From positions 1-60,237 of the forward strand of contig JAFEGF010000001.1 of assembly GCA_018240225.1 (NCBI GenBank): a stretch of DNA of 60,237 nt, in the 5' to 3' direction. Below are positions 1-8,668 of this stretch, piece after piece. Source of the stretch: Verrucomicrobiota bacterium (GTDB taxonomy: Bacteria > Chlamydiota > Chlamydiia > Chlamydiales > Rhabdochlamydiaceae). Both the position numbers and the translations under genes were made by a program. The first letter of the stretch is position 1. Each line of letters starts with the position of its first letter. The notes beneath the pieces are model-generated. The model had not been told where the DNA came from, ran no database searches, and was given only the letters and a program-made list of their open reading frames with translations.

Positions 1-148
1 GCTTGGCTTCGGCTTGGGGAGGTTTCTCAGAGTCCAAATTCACAAAACCTTTCTCTGCGCGGTATTGGTAATCATTAGAGAAAAGGCATGGCGCATAGAG
101 GATCTTGCAAAGAGCAGCGCACCAGAGGATGGAAAAAGTCAGTTTCAT
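1..148 (-). CDS. Truncated secreted protein, N-terminus only
   Basis: An open frame on the minus strand starts at an ATG (complement of 146-148) and runs off the left edge, giving 49 codons. The first residues, MKLTFSILWCAALCKILYAP, form a lysine-led hydrophobic stretch of about 20 residues that looks like a Sec signal peptide. The visible mature part is polar and ends in a proline/alanine/glutamate-rich stretch. No family is recognisable from so little sequence. There is no strong ribosome-binding site, so the start is uncertain. The next gene rightward is also on the minus strand and ends 53 bases away, so the two could be co-transcribed. Confidence 0.5.
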   Translation of the reverse strand, partial: MKLTFSILWCAALCKILYAPCLFSNDYQYRAEKGFVNLDSEKPPQAEAK

Positions 149-201
149 TACGAACTCGAGGTTCAGGTTAATCTATTAATATCCTATCAAATCATTAATA
201 T

Positions 202-1302
202 TCACATGTTTTTTTTGATTTCAGCGTTGATGTTTCGTCTGAATTCGAGTTGATCGCCATTCAAAATGGCGACCTTCGAAGGGAGAATCCCGCATGATCC
301 AGCACGGTACTGGAATTCAATGCAGCAGCCAGGGTAGTGTTTTTTTTGAAAGAGGATCGCTGCCCATCCCATTGTTTTGCGCGCGTTGATTTCTACGATC
401 GGTTGAAGCTGTGGGGATCTGGTCTCAACATCGAGATAGAGCATCGCATCGATTCCCACGTGGCCAAAGTATCCCAAATGCGCCATGTTTTGAAGAACGA
501 TTTGCACTTCCTCCTTATGCTGAAGCAGAAATGGCAAATAGGAACCGAAAACGGAATCCTCGCTGCCAACGGTGTTTGAGCGGTACTGTCCCTTGGCATC
601 ATTAACGCATAGTGTAGATCCCACGTAATCGAGCTTCTTTTGTGGAGAAATGATCCACTGGGTGCTAAAGTCCAGGATCCGATCGACCCAAGGTTCTGCA
701 ATCACAGGGCGGTTGCATCGGAATTCCTTTTCAAAAAACAGGTCCAATTTCTTACTGGAAGAAGAGGTTTCGGATGGAATAGGCATATGTCCGCGTCCAG
801 ATACTCCGAAACATGTTTTTAGCACCCTCTGCCTGCCTTCTGTTCTTTTCAGCCAGGCGTTAGCTTCTGTCATGTTATGCAGAAGCGCTGATCCAGGCAG
901 TTTTTTTGAATGTGCAAACGAATATGCTTTGGAATTCACAGTTTTAACTGTTTCCCATGGAGGCATAGGGCAGTGTAAGTGTTGCGTGGCAGCCCATCGT
1001 GCAATCAGTTCAGAATGCCCCCAGGGATCGATTTGAAGGTCCGCATCGGTGTGCAGCGTATCAAAAGTGTATACTGTGAGATCAGGAAGTCCATGTTCTT
1101 TTCTGACCGCGTCATATTCTGGAGGCGGAGAGTGGGAAACTAAAATAGCATCGTTTTCATCCGCATAAAGGAATGGAAGGAACTGGAGCTGGAGATAGAT
1201 GGGGCTTGTGCTCAGGATCTCCGGTATCGTGCGAGCAATGGGAAGGGGTTGTTCGAGTTCCCATTCAAAGAAGGTGTTTGCGATGTGGAGTTTTTTGGCC
1301 AT
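202..1302 (-). CDS. ATP-grasp domain protein
   Basis: Predicted protein of 366 residues starting MAKKLHIANTFFEWE. The middle carries VLKTCFGVSGRGH, resembling the lysine plus glycine-rich nucleotide loop of ATP-grasp enzymes, and the C-terminal part carries GHVGIDAMLYL and PIVEINARKTMG. The E-x-N in the latter is the usual metal-binding signature of the fold. These enzymes join a carboxylate to an amine or thiol through an acyl phosphate; the substrates here cannot be read from sequence. A TTG nine bases upstream could also serve as start. The divergent neighbour, ddl, is another ATP-grasp ligase, but the two are not close relatives. Confident on fold, not on reaction. Confidence 0.65.
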   Translation of the reverse strand: MAKKLHIANTFFEWELEQPLPIARTIPEILSTSPIYLQLQFLPFLYADENDAILVSHSPPPEYDAVRKEHGLPDLTVYTFDTLHTDADLQIDPWGHSELIARWAATQHLHCPMPPWETVKTVNSKAYSFAHSKKLPGSALLHNMTEANAWLKRTEGRQRVLKTCFGVSGRGHMPIPSETSSSSKKLDLFFEKEFRCNRPVIAEPWVDRILDFSTQWIISPQKKLDYVGSTLCVNDAKGQYRSNTVGSEDSVFGSYLPFLLQHKEEVQIVLQNMAHLGYFGHVGIDAMLYLDVETRSPQLQPIVEINARKTMGWAAILFQKKHYPGCCIEFQYRAGSCGILPSKVAILNGDQLEFRRNINAEIKKNM

Positions 1303-1390
1303 AGTCCTCAATTCATAATAGACAAAGTTTAGCGGAAACAGTTATATAAGTTGATGACGTAGTTGCGGATTCCGGTCAGTTTGGTTCTTA

Positions 1391-1562
1391 TACACAAACA
1401 AGATGAAAAATCGGGAATTTGCCAAGGAGGCTTTTCAAAATTTTTAAGCGAATGCGATGCGGAGCGAGCGACCATTGCCTTAAGGCCAAGGCGCGAGTGA
1501 GCATGAAGATTTTGAAGATAAGCCGACACATCCAAAAACCGATTTTTCATCTTGTTTGTGTA
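1391..1562. repeat. Long nested palindrome upstream of ddl
   Basis: Bases 1391-1414 and 1539-1562 form a perfect 24-bp inverted repeat. Inside it a weaker stem continues, pairing the segment around 1428-1442 with the segment around 1505-1523, toward a centre at the palindrome GCCTTAAGGC (1477-1486). The whole element is about 172 bp and nearly symmetric. It fills most of the space between the divergent ATP-grasp and ddl genes. It carries no convincing reading frame. Its arms contain GAAAAATCG, also seen in the elements near 10.3 and 29.9 kb, so a distant relation is possible. Confidence 0.75.
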
Positions 1563-1591
1563 TTAATTCAATCTTCAGTCAAGGTCCTTTT

Positions 1592-2698
1592 ATGTCTCCG
1601 AAAAAATTGCGGGTAGGTGTGCTTTTTGGTGGAAAATCTGCAGAACATGAGATTTCATTGATCTCTGCGAAGAATGTCATCGATGCGATTGATAAAAGCA
1701 AATATGAAGTGTTCCTTATCGCTATCGATAAAAATGGAGAGTGGCATCTTAAGAAGGGTTATGAGTATTTAATGCACGCCGATAATCCCAAGCTTGTCCA
1801 TTTGTATGGACATAAGGAATCTGTCGCCTTGGTTCCTACAAAACATCGCAAGGAGCTGATCTGCTATTCGGGCAATCAACTGCAAGATTCACTGCAGCTC
1901 GACGTGATTTTCCCCGTCCTTCATGGCACTTTTGGAGAAGATGGGACTGTTCAAGGATTACTGAAACTGGCAAACATACCATTTGTAGGAGCCGGAGTCT
2001 TAGGTTCTGCTATTGGAATGGACAAAGATGTCATGAAAAGGCTGTTAAGGGATGCCAAAATCCCCATCGCACGTTTTATCACGGTGCATGAAACGAATAA
2101 ATATAAGGTCGATTTTGATGAGGTCGTTAAGCAGTTAGGTTTTCCGTTTTTCATTAAGCCGGCCAATTTAGGCTCTTCGGTCGGCATTGCAAAGGTTAAA
2201 GATAAAAAAGATTTTATCCCTGCGTTAGAAGATGCATTTTCATATGACAGAAAAGTATTGATCGAAGAGTTTGTCCCCGGCAGGGAGATCGAGTGCTCGG
2301 TCCTTGGAAATGACAACCCGATCGCTTCCTTGCCAGGCGAGCTGATCCCTCAGCATGAGTTTTATTCTTACGAAGCTAAGTATATCGATGAAAATGGCGC
2401 TTTGTTTACAATACCTGCTGTTTTAGACAAAGAGCTGGTTTCCCATATTCAAAATATGGCACTCGACGCATATCGCGCCCTCTGTTGCGAAGGGATGGCG
2501 CGTGTGGATTTCTTTTTAAAGCCGAACGGCGATATTGTGGTGAACGAGATTAATACGATCCCCGGTTTTACGAAGATCAGCATGTATCCCAAATTGTGGG
2601 AGGCTAGCGGCATCCCTTATGCGGAACTGATCGACCGACTGATCCAGCTTGCCATCGAGCGTCATGAAAAAGAAGTTAAGCTCAAAACAAGTTTTTAA
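1592..2698 (+). CDS. ddl: D-alanine--D-alanine ligase
   Basis: Joins two D-alanines using ATP, supplying the dipeptide that ends the peptidoglycan stem. The protein is 368 residues from ATG 1592, the length of a DdlA-type enzyme. Visible signatures are GGKSAEHEISL near the N-terminus, the ATP-grasp segment KPANLGSSVGIAK, and NEINTIPGFTKISMYP near the C-terminus with the metal-binding E-x-N. The start is placed at 1592 because AAGG lies 7 bases upstream and earlier in-frame codons fall inside the arm of a palindrome. In Chlamydiaceae this activity is the C-terminal half of a MurC-Ddl fusion; here it is free-standing with no murC beside it. ispF follows after 15 bases. Confidence 0.93.
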   Translation: MSPKKLRVGVLFGGKSAEHEISLISAKNVIDAIDKSKYEVFLIAIDKNGEWHLKKGYEYLMHADNPKLVHLYGHKESVALVPTKHRKELICYSGNQLQDSLQLDVIFPVLHGTFGEDGTVQGLLKLANIPFVGAGVLGSAIGMDKDVMKRLLRDAKIPIARFITVHETNKYKVDFDEVVKQLGFPFFIKPANLGSSVGIAKVKDKKDFIPALEDAFSYDRKVLIEEFVPGREIECSVLGNDNPIASLPGELIPQHEFYSYEAKYIDENGALFTIPAVLDKELVSHIQNMALDAYRALCCEGMARVDFFLKPNGDIVVNEINTIPGFTKISMYPKLWEASGIPYAELIDRLIQLAIERHEKEVKLKTSF

Positions 2699-2713
2699 AT
2701 CTGAGATGTTAAA

Positions 2714-3226
2714 ATGAGCGAATTGAGTACAAAGGCAAACCGATTTCCAAGGGTGCGCGTAGGGATCGGACAGGACAGCCACCGGTTTTTATCCGCAGAT
2801 TCTACAAAGCCTTGCGTGGTCGCAGGACTAATTTTCCCAGATGCTCCAGGGCTATCAGCTGATTCTGATGGCGATGTGGTATTCCATGCGATTTGCAATG
2901 CAATCACATCGGTCGCGGGGGTTCCAATTCTAGGAAAAATTGCAATCGACCTGTGCCATAAGGATGGGATCACCGATAGCCAAGTCTATCTTGAAAAGGC
3001 GCTTGAGACCTTGGGTAAACAACAGATCGAGCATGTCGCTCTGACAATTGAAGGAAAAAGGCCCCGTTTTCAAGCAAAAATCCCTGAAATGTGCGCAAAA
3101 ATTGCCCAGGTGATGAAGATTGCTCCTGATCAAGTTGGCATGACAGTGACTTCTGGAGATGGACTGACCGATTTCGGCTGCGGCGACGGCTTGCAGTGCT
3201 TCTGTATTCTTACAACTGTCGAATAG
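2714..3226 (+). CDS. ispF: 2-C-methyl-D-erythritol 2,4-cyclodiphosphate synthase
   Basis: Cyclises the CDP-methylerythritol phosphate intermediate in the non-mevalonate isoprenoid pathway. The 170-residue protein has the N-terminal metal motif GIGQDSHRF (Asp and His ligands), the conserved SDGDVVFHAI segment, and the C-terminal TDFGCGDGLQCF region. It is slightly longer than the usual 155-160 residues because of about 13 extra N-terminal residues (MSELSTKANRFPR). It lies 15 bases after ddl and is probably co-transcribed. In C. trachomatis ispF likewise neighbours the cysJ-like gene, which here follows convergently. Confidence 0.93.
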   Translation: MSELSTKANRFPRVRVGIGQDSHRFLSADSTKPCVVAGLIFPDAPGLSADSDGDVVFHAICNAITSVAGVPILGKIAIDLCHKDGITDSQVYLEKALETLGKQQIEHVALTIEGKRPRFQAKIPEMCAKIAQVMKIAPDQVGMTVTSGDGLTDFGCGDGLQCFCILTTVE

Positions 3227-3282
3227 TGTAAGCGATTAATGGCTAGGGCCTGTCGTCAATTCAGTTTCTGTCGATTTTTCTT

Positions 3283-4458
3283 TTAATAGACGTCTGCTAG
3301 ATAGCGTTTTTGAGTGCGGAGCGATTTGACGAAGGCTTTGCCGGATTCCTCGCTCATCGAACCTTGCTCAACTGCGATCTGTACAAGAGTCGCTTCGACA
3401 TCTTTAGCCATCCGGTGAGCATCGCCGCAGACATAAAAGTAAGCGCCTTCTTGAAGCCATCGCCATATGTCGGATGCCGATTGCATCATTTTGTGCTGGA
3501 CATACACTTTTTCTGCCTGGTCTCGTGAAAATGCGAGGTCAAGGCGCAGTTTTTTGTCTTTGACAAGGTCTTCCCAATATTCTTGATAGAAATAGTCGGT
3601 CTCCCGGTTCCGCTCGCCAAAGAACAACCAATTTTTGCCTTGGGCTCCTCGGGCCATTCTTTCCTGCATAAAGGCTCTAAACGCTGCAACTCCCGTGCCA
3701 GGACCGATCATGATGATCGGAGCAGAGTCATCGGAAGGCACAGTAAAATGATGCGCAGGCTGGACATAAATGGGGATTGGGGTTTCTTGGACTTTGGCCA
3801 AATTGCACAGGAAATGGCTGGCGACGCCGAACCGCTGCTCTCCGGAATGGGTAAATGTGAAAAGCGCTACAGTAAGATCGACGTGGTTCGGACGGCTTAA
3901 TTGAGAGGAAGCGACAGAATAGAATCGAGGAAGGAGCGGACCGAATTGAGCGCAGACTTCTTGCAAAGGGGCGTTGACTTCATGAAACTCTTTGAAAAGG
4001 TCAAGAGGGTCATGAGTACTTAAATATTGCGATAGCAGCGGCTTATTCTCTTGTTGGAGCATCCGATGGAGGTGGTTTTTCTTTTCATGAAGCGTTTCAT
4101 GCTCGTGAAATAACTTTAAGAAGGAAGAGGTCAGGCGGGAGAGGTTTGCTTTTTGGGACAAAAATGACTTTAATGAGATCTCTTGCTGGGAACGGGGATC
4201 TACAATCATCTCATCTCCCGAGGCTTTCATTGCAGCGATCAGGTGGGAAACAAGAATGGGATCATTTTCTGCAAAAATCCCGATCGAATCGCCTACTTTG
4301 AAAGAAACTCCGCAATTTTCAAGGTTGAGCGAGACATGGAATGTTTTTTTGGAAGAGCCTTCCTTGGTCAGCAAAAAACGTTCTTGGATGCAAGCCTGGG
4401 CTGGGTTTGCTTTAGTGATAGCTGCATTCAAAGATGGTGTTTCAGATGAAATAATCAT
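3283..4458 (-). CDS. cysJ: CysJ-like NADPH/FAD reductase without flavodoxin domain
   Basis: Flavoprotein of 391 residues related to the FAD/NADPH half of sulfite reductase and cytochrome P450 reductase. It shows the FAD-binding RFYSVASSQ and GVASHFLCNL motifs, the NADPH-pyrophosphate loop GPGTGVAAFRAFMQER, FFGERNRETDYFY, and the C-terminal YVCGDAHRMAKDV. Full-length CysJ is about 600 residues and starts with an FMN flavodoxin domain; that domain is absent here, as in Chlamydia CT435. It must therefore hand electrons to a separate, unidentified acceptor. Start chosen at MIISSETP; a frame extension upstream (MYLFLQRLS) is also open. No sulfite reductase haemoprotein gene is nearby. Confidence 0.8.
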   Translation of the reverse strand: MIISSETPSLNAAITKANPAQACIQERFLLTKEGSSKKTFHVSLNLENCGVSFKVGDSIGIFAENDPILVSHLIAAMKASGDEMIVDPRSQQEISLKSFLSQKANLSRLTSSFLKLFHEHETLHEKKNHLHRMLQQENKPLLSQYLSTHDPLDLFKEFHEVNAPLQEVCAQFGPLLPRFYSVASSQLSRPNHVDLTVALFTFTHSGEQRFGVASHFLCNLAKVQETPIPIYVQPAHHFTVPSDDSAPIIMIGPGTGVAAFRAFMQERMARGAQGKNWLFFGERNRETDYFYQEYWEDLVKDKKLRLDLAFSRDQAEKVYVQHKMMQSASDIWRWLQEGAYFYVCGDAHRMAKDVEATLVQIAVEQGSMSEESGKAFVKSLRTQKRYLADVY

Positions 4459-4527
4459 AGACAATCGTTGTAAAAAGAGGTACAAGGAAAATCAATGTGA
4501 ACAAAAAGCATATGTCTCCTAGTACCT

Positions 4528-4698
4528 ATGGCTAATTTTACTTGTAAAAAGCTACTCAAAGAGTTGCCAGTTTTTTTTCTGTTGCTTCTTGCTCTTGCAG
4601 GCTGCGGCGGCTCAGGCAATTCATCCACTTATATCATCTCCGACGGCACGGAAGAAAAAGCGGTAACTTCAAAATCTTCCGAGGACCCGAAACGTTAA
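4528..4698 (+). CDS. Small lipoprotein, 56 residues
   Basis: A short plus-strand frame starting MANFTCKKLLKELPVF, followed by a hydrophobic run and the lipobox LALAGC. After the lipidated cysteine come GGSGNSS and a short polar tail ending in DPKR. This is the layout of a minimal bacterial lipoprotein. It lies in a spacer facing gltX, where C. trachomatis has the cysteine-rich lipoprotein omcA beside gltX; apart from the lipobox and one other cysteine (TCKK) the present protein is not cysteine-rich, so orthology is not supported. No clear ribosome-binding site is visible. Its reality rests on signal peptide and lipobox. Confidence 0.6.
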   Translation: MANFTCKKLLKELPVFFLLLLALAGCGGSGNSSTYIISDGTEEKAVTSKSSEDPKR

Positions 4699-4738
4699 CG
4701 ATTCCAAGGTCACTATCCGGCAAGGTTCAATTTTCGTT

Positions 4739-6235
4739 CTATAGTTCTTTGCAATCTTTTTTTGCCCAAGCTTTTGCAAGAACGTCCATCTTCTTGTTCG
4801 ATATCCCGCCTAAAAACTCGATCGAATTAAGGAAGCGCGCCCTGCTGCGGTCTTTGCCTAAAATCTCAAAGGAGTCATAAAGCGGAGGCCCATGTCTTTT
4901 TCCTGTGAGTGATCCGTACAAAATTGGAATGATCACTTTTTTTAAGTGGACGCCAAATATTTCTGCTACAGAGTTTGCCGCTTTTTCAATCCCTTCCCGC
5001 TTCCAATTTTCTTGCTCATCTAAGCTCCAAATGATTGCTTGCAATAGGAGCGCAATTTTTTCTTTTGGCACTTGGGCTGGGGAGAGGAGCTCGTCCGTAT
5101 AGGAAAGGTGGTTGACAAAGAAAAAGCTGCAGAGTTCCATGAACTCCCCAAAAGTCTTGATTCGGGTGTGGCATAAAGGCATCAGACGCTGCATGAACGC
5201 TTCGTTGAAGCTCCATGCTTTTATCCTTTCCCAAAGCTGGTTTTCAGGGACGGTGTTGATCAGGTACTGCTGATTGAGCCAGTCCAGCTTTTGGATATCG
5301 AAGAACGCTCCGGATATTCCGATCCGCTTTGGATCAAAGACGGCGATGATCTCTTCTAGCGAGTAGATTTCTTTGTCTTCCGGCATGCTGTAGCCCATCA
5401 AGGTCATGAAGTTCAAGAACGCTTCGGGCAAGTATCCGCTATCCCGGTAATAGAAAATCGAAGTGGGATTGCGCCGTTTGGATAGTTTTTTTCCATCTTT
5501 GCCGAGAAGCAATGGCATATGCAAAAATGTCGGAGGGGTCCAGCCAAAGGCTTCATAAAGAAGGATGTGTTTAGGCGTAGAGCTCATCCACTCGTCTCCG
5601 CGAATCACGTGGGAAATTTGCATCAAATGATCATCGACCACGTTGGCCAAGTGATAGGTTGGAAATCCGTCCGATTTAAGGAGGATCTGGTCGTCGATGT
5701 CCGCCCATGGGCATGTGATGCGTCCTTTAATCCCATCTTCAAACACGCACTCTCCCGTCAGAGGCACCTTAAGACGGATCACATAAGGTTGGCCAGCCTT
5801 CTCCCGTTCGGCAACTTCTTCGGGGCTTAAATTGCGGTATCGGCGATCGTATCCTACCCGTTGTCCCAGCTTAGCGGCCATTTCGCGCATTTCAGCGAGT
5901 TCTTCAGGGGTAGCAAAACATTTATAGGCTTTATTTTGATCGAGAAGCATCTGGCAGTGCTGGCGATAGATCTCCGTCCTCTCAGATTGTCGATAGGGTC
6001 CGAAAGGCCCTCCGACATCGGGACCTTCATCCCAGCGGATCCCTGCCCAGTTCAGAGCATCAAAGATGTTTTTTTCATATTCGGGCCGGGAACGTGTCCG
6101 GTCTGTATCTTCGATCCGTAGGATGAAGTCGCCATTGAACCGGCGTGCAAAAATTAAATTGAAAAGGGCCATGTAGGCAGAGCCGACATGGGGATCGCCT
6201 GTAGGGGATGGTGCAATGCGTACGCGTACTTTCAT
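4739..6235 (-). CDS. gltX: Glutamyl-tRNA synthetase
   Basis: Charges tRNA-Glu with glutamate. The protein is 498 residues from [18 protein letters not shown], which contains the class I HIGH-type motif; the second signature appears as [12 protein letters not shown]-terminal anticodon-binding helical region follows. The start at 6235 fits the family and has AAGGAC about 12 bases upstream, whereas the open frame extends 21 codons further. It is downstream of tsp on the same strand, separated by a short palindrome. Chlamydial GltX proteins have a similar length. Confidence 0.95.
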   Translation of the reverse strand: MKVRVRIAPSPTGDPHVGSAYMALFNLIFARRFNGDFILRIEDTDRTRSRPEYEKNIFDALNWAGIRWDEGPDVGGPFGPYRQSERTEIYRQHCQMLLDQNKAYKCFATPEELAEMREMAAKLGQRVGYDRRYRNLSPEEVAEREKAGQPYVIRLKVPLTGECVFEDGIKGRITCPWADIDDQILLKSDGFPTYHLANVVDDHLMQISHVIRGDEWMSSTPKHILLYEAFGWTPPTFLHMPLLLGKDGKKLSKRRNPTSIFYYRDSGYLPEAFLNFMTLMGYSMPEDKEIYSLEEIIAVFDPKRIGISGAFFDIQKLDWLNQQYLINTVPENQLWERIKAWSFNEAFMQRLMPLCHTRIKTFGEFMELCSFFFVNHLSYTDELLSPAQVPKEKIALLLQAIIWSLDEQENWKREGIEKAANSVAEIFGVHLKKVIIPILYGSLTGKRHGPPLYDSFEILGKDRSRARFLNSIEFLGGISNKKMDVLAKAWAKKDCKEL

Positions 6236-6303
6236 GGATGGGAAGTCCTTAGAAGGTTCAAAGTCAGCTATTCTCTCTGTTTTCCTCTTAGATTTCAACT
6301 ATG

Positions 6304-6388
6304 GAGGCAGTTGAAAAACTCGGATACCCGGAAAAAACGGTGATCTTGAGCCAGTTTGCCAGGCATCCGAGATTTGCAACTGGTTCTT
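6304..6388. repeat. Short palindrome, GAGGCAGTTG family
   Basis: An 85-bp imperfect inverted repeat between the tsp stop and the gltX start. The outer arm GAGGCAGTTG pairs with the segment around CAACTGGTTC, and an inner stem pairs CTCGGATACCCGG with CCAGGCATCCGAG (11 of 13). It looks like a short version of the larger elements at 10083-10335 and 29826-30011, which share the GAGGCAGTTG arm. It could act as an RNA hairpin in the tsp-gltX transcript. Confidence 0.6.
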
Positions 6389-6396
6389 TATATAGA

Positions 6397-8355
6397 TCAA
6401 GCAGCCTGCGCTGCTTGCCTAATTTTGCTTTGGTCGATAAATAGGATAAAGTCTTTCATAATGTTCAGCGTCTCTGTTAGCTGAAGATCGTTCTGCCCAA
6501 AAAATTCGAACGTATCGGCAAGCTCGTCCTTTTTGCTGAGCTCTTTGAGGAAGTTTTGGTAGTTTTTATTTTGACCGATGCGCAGCTCAGAGTTTTTTTT
6601 CAATTTTTCCAGGAAGGGCTGATAGGTTGTCATAATTGGCTGCATCTGGTCTTTGTACATTCGGTTGATCTGGTAGCGATGCATGGGGGGAACATCGCTT
6701 AGATCATCTTGGAAGCTTGGAGCGATTTGATCAGTTTCAACAGGGTACTTGGAAAATTTTTCCCCTATTTCCATTTCAGAAAAAATCCCTGGTACGACGA
6801 TATCGGCTTTAACGCCGACGAGCTGTGGACTCTTTCCAGAAACGGTGTAGTAGCGTCCCCGTGTTACTTTGTATTCGCCTTTTGGGTTCACTTTTCCAAA
6901 GTTGGCAGCCTCTAATGTAAAGGTCTGGAATGTTCCTTTTCCAAATGTTTCAGGATCGCCAATGACAAATGCTCTGCCGTAGTCTTGCAGCGTTTGGGCG
7001 ACGATTTCAGCAGCGGAAGCGCTCGTCCGGTTCGTTAATACCATTAAAGGTCCGTCCCATATTTTTTTTCCGTCGATATTCCGTAGGTGCTGGACATGGC
7101 CTGTATTGTCTTTAACGGAAACGACAACGCCTTTGGAAATGAACAGCCCTGTTACCGAAACTGCTTGGGGAAGAAGCCCTCCGGCATTGTTTCGCAAATC
7201 TAAGATCACTCCTTTGACATTTTGCTCTTTTTTAATTGCTTCCAGCGCATCAGCCAGATCGGAAGTGGACGAGCTCTTGGAATCTTGATAAAAGGAAAAC
7301 AAATGCAAAATGGCAATGACCCCATCTCCATAGGGTTCGTAATAGGACTCGAGGCGGGTCTCTTTTAAGACCACTTCGCCTCTGACAATTTCGATGTCGA
7401 GCTTGTCTTCTTTGGAAAGGTCTCCATCTTTTGTTTCTCGCAAAACAGTGAGATTGACAGTAGATCCTTGCGGGCCTCTAATCAGTTCGACGGCTTCAAC
7501 AATGTCCATTCCGACCACGGGTTCTTGGTCGACTGCGACGACCCTGTCGCCGACTTTCAGCTTGTTGCTCAGGCTTGCGGGACCGCCGTCTACGAGGCGA
7601 ACGATGGTGAAGCCGCTCAAATCATCGCGCAGCTGGGCTCCGATGCCAAACAGCCGTTGTTGCACTTGGATCATGAACTGGCTCGCTTCTGCCGGTGTGA
7701 AATAGATGGTTTGAGAGTCCAGCGCTGAACTTGTCGCTTTTAGGACGTAGCTCAAAACAAGCTGTTTCCTCTCTTCGTAAGAAGCGGTGATCAGCTCAGA
7801 TTCCCGATTGAGCCTCCGCTTGGAAAGACGCTGTAAGAACTGCTCTTGCGTTTCAGGGTCGATTTTCTGAGCTGTTTGGAGTTGAAGGGATTTGATGCGC
7901 AGAAGGCGGTCTGAAAGCTCTTCTTTGGACTTGGCCCATTTGATATCTTTGAACTCAGCAGGTTGTACATTTGCAGGAAGAGGGGCGTCTTGTATCTGCT
8001 TTTCAATGCCGTTTCTTTGCTCGATAGCGGCTACCATAGCGGCATGGATTGCTTCAAATGTTGTAAAGTCTTCATGCTTAATGTCTTCAGCCGTCTTGGC
8101 AAGCAACTCGCCGCTCGGGGTTAGCCATTCTGCGATATCGGACTCAACAAAGTAGGTTTTTCCGGGGTCGAGCTCTTCAAGGAAGTTTTGGATGGCCCGG
8201 CCGGTCAGGTCGGGGGTCAGCTGCTGGTGGCAGACATGGGCTTTTAATATTTCCTCAATTTTATTCCGGGTATCTTTGGGGGTAAGCGTGGGCGGCTTTG
8301 CAAAGCCGAATTGCGCTAAACAGAGGAAAAGTAATAAAAAAAGCCCTCGAGCCAT
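6397..8355 (-). CDS. tsp: Tail-specific (C-terminal processing) protease, family S41
   Basis: Exported serine protease of 652 residues related to Prc/Tsp, which degrades or trims envelope and possibly host proteins. A signal peptide (MARGLFLLLFLCLAQFGFA) is followed by an N-terminal helical domain, a PDZ domain near residues 235-320 (GAQLRDDLSGFTIV, KVGDRVVAVD) and the peptidase domain. The latter has DLRNNAGGLLPQAV, the catalytic serine in NRTSASAAEIVAQ near residue 445 and the catalytic lysine in FGKGTFQ near residue 475. The Ser/Lys dyad appears intact. It corresponds to Chlamydia CT441, which also lies close to gltX. Divergent from the first euo gene. Confidence 0.93.
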   Translation of the reverse strand: MARGLFLLLFLCLAQFGFAKPPTLTPKDTRNKIEEILKAHVCHQQLTPDLTGRAIQNFLEELDPGKTYFVESDIAEWLTPSGELLAKTAEDIKHEDFTTFEAIHAAMVAAIEQRNGIEKQIQDAPLPANVQPAEFKDIKWAKSKEELSDRLLRIKSLQLQTAQKIDPETQEQFLQRLSKRRLNRESELITASYEERKQLVLSYVLKATSSALDSQTIYFTPAEASQFMIQVQQRLFGIGAQLRDDLSGFTIVRLVDGGPASLSNKLKVGDRVVAVDQEPVVGMDIVEAVELIRGPQGSTVNLTVLRETKDGDLSKEDKLDIEIVRGEVVLKETRLESYYEPYGDGVIAILHLFSFYQDSKSSSTSDLADALEAIKKEQNVKGVILDLRNNAGGLLPQAVSVTGLFISKGVVVSVKDNTGHVQHLRNIDGKKIWDGPLMVLTNRTSASAAEIVAQTLQDYGRAFVIGDPETFGKGTFQTFTLEAANFGKVNPKGEYKVTRGRYYTVSGKSPQLVGVKADIVVPGIFSEMEIGEKFSKYPVETDQIAPSFQDDLSDVPPMHRYQINRMYKDQMQPIMTTYQPFLEKLKKNSELRIGQNKNYQNFLKELSKKDELADTFEFFGQNDLQLTETLNIMKDFILFIDQSKIRQAAQAA

Positions 8356-8668
8356 AAATTTACCTATATCTAATGCTATTTTTACGTAGCTTATAGCGAT
8401 TCAATACTTTATGGCTATAGGAAATCACATTTTACCCTCTCTTTAAGCCACTGTTTTCAGGGACTTAAGTAACCAAAAAAAACAGTATATGCTTGATTTC
8501 AATTCATTTATATGCCATAATTATTGTTCAAAGCGGCGAATAGAATTGTATTATTTCAAAAGCTGCTAAAATTGGCCTCTTTATAAATAAGACACTGAAA
8601 CAAAATGGTTTCTGAATAAAGAGGGGCAGCTTTGTAAAAGTTTGTTTTGACTTTTGGAGGATTAAATC
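8356..8668. other. Divergent tsp/euo intergenic region
   Basis: A 313-base AT-rich spacer between divergently transcribed genes, with no coding potential. It contains a good promoter reading toward the first euo gene, described separately, leaving a leader of about 140 bases before the start codon. The leader ends in a strong ribosome-binding site, GGAGG at 8656-8660. I see no long palindrome here, in contrast to other spacers of similar size. Confidence 0.6.
8493..8521 (+). promoter_or_regulatory. Sigma-70/sigma-66 type promoter for first euo gene
   Basis: TTGATT at 8493-8498 and CATAAT at 8516-8521 are separated by exactly 17 bases and sit in an AT-rich context. The match to the major-sigma-factor consensus is 4/6 and 5/6. 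Predicted transcription start is near 8528. Confidence 0.55.

Noticed and set aside
14-253. 79-codon plus-strand frame at the left edge
   Set aside because: It overlaps a better minus-strand frame with a signal peptide and the 3' end of the ATP-grasp gene, and its sequence shows no domain or ribosome-binding site.
1329-1550. 73-codon minus-strand frame between the ATP-grasp gene and ddl
   Set aside because: It lies almost wholly within the long palindrome at 1391-1562; its composition reflects the inverted repeat, not a protein.
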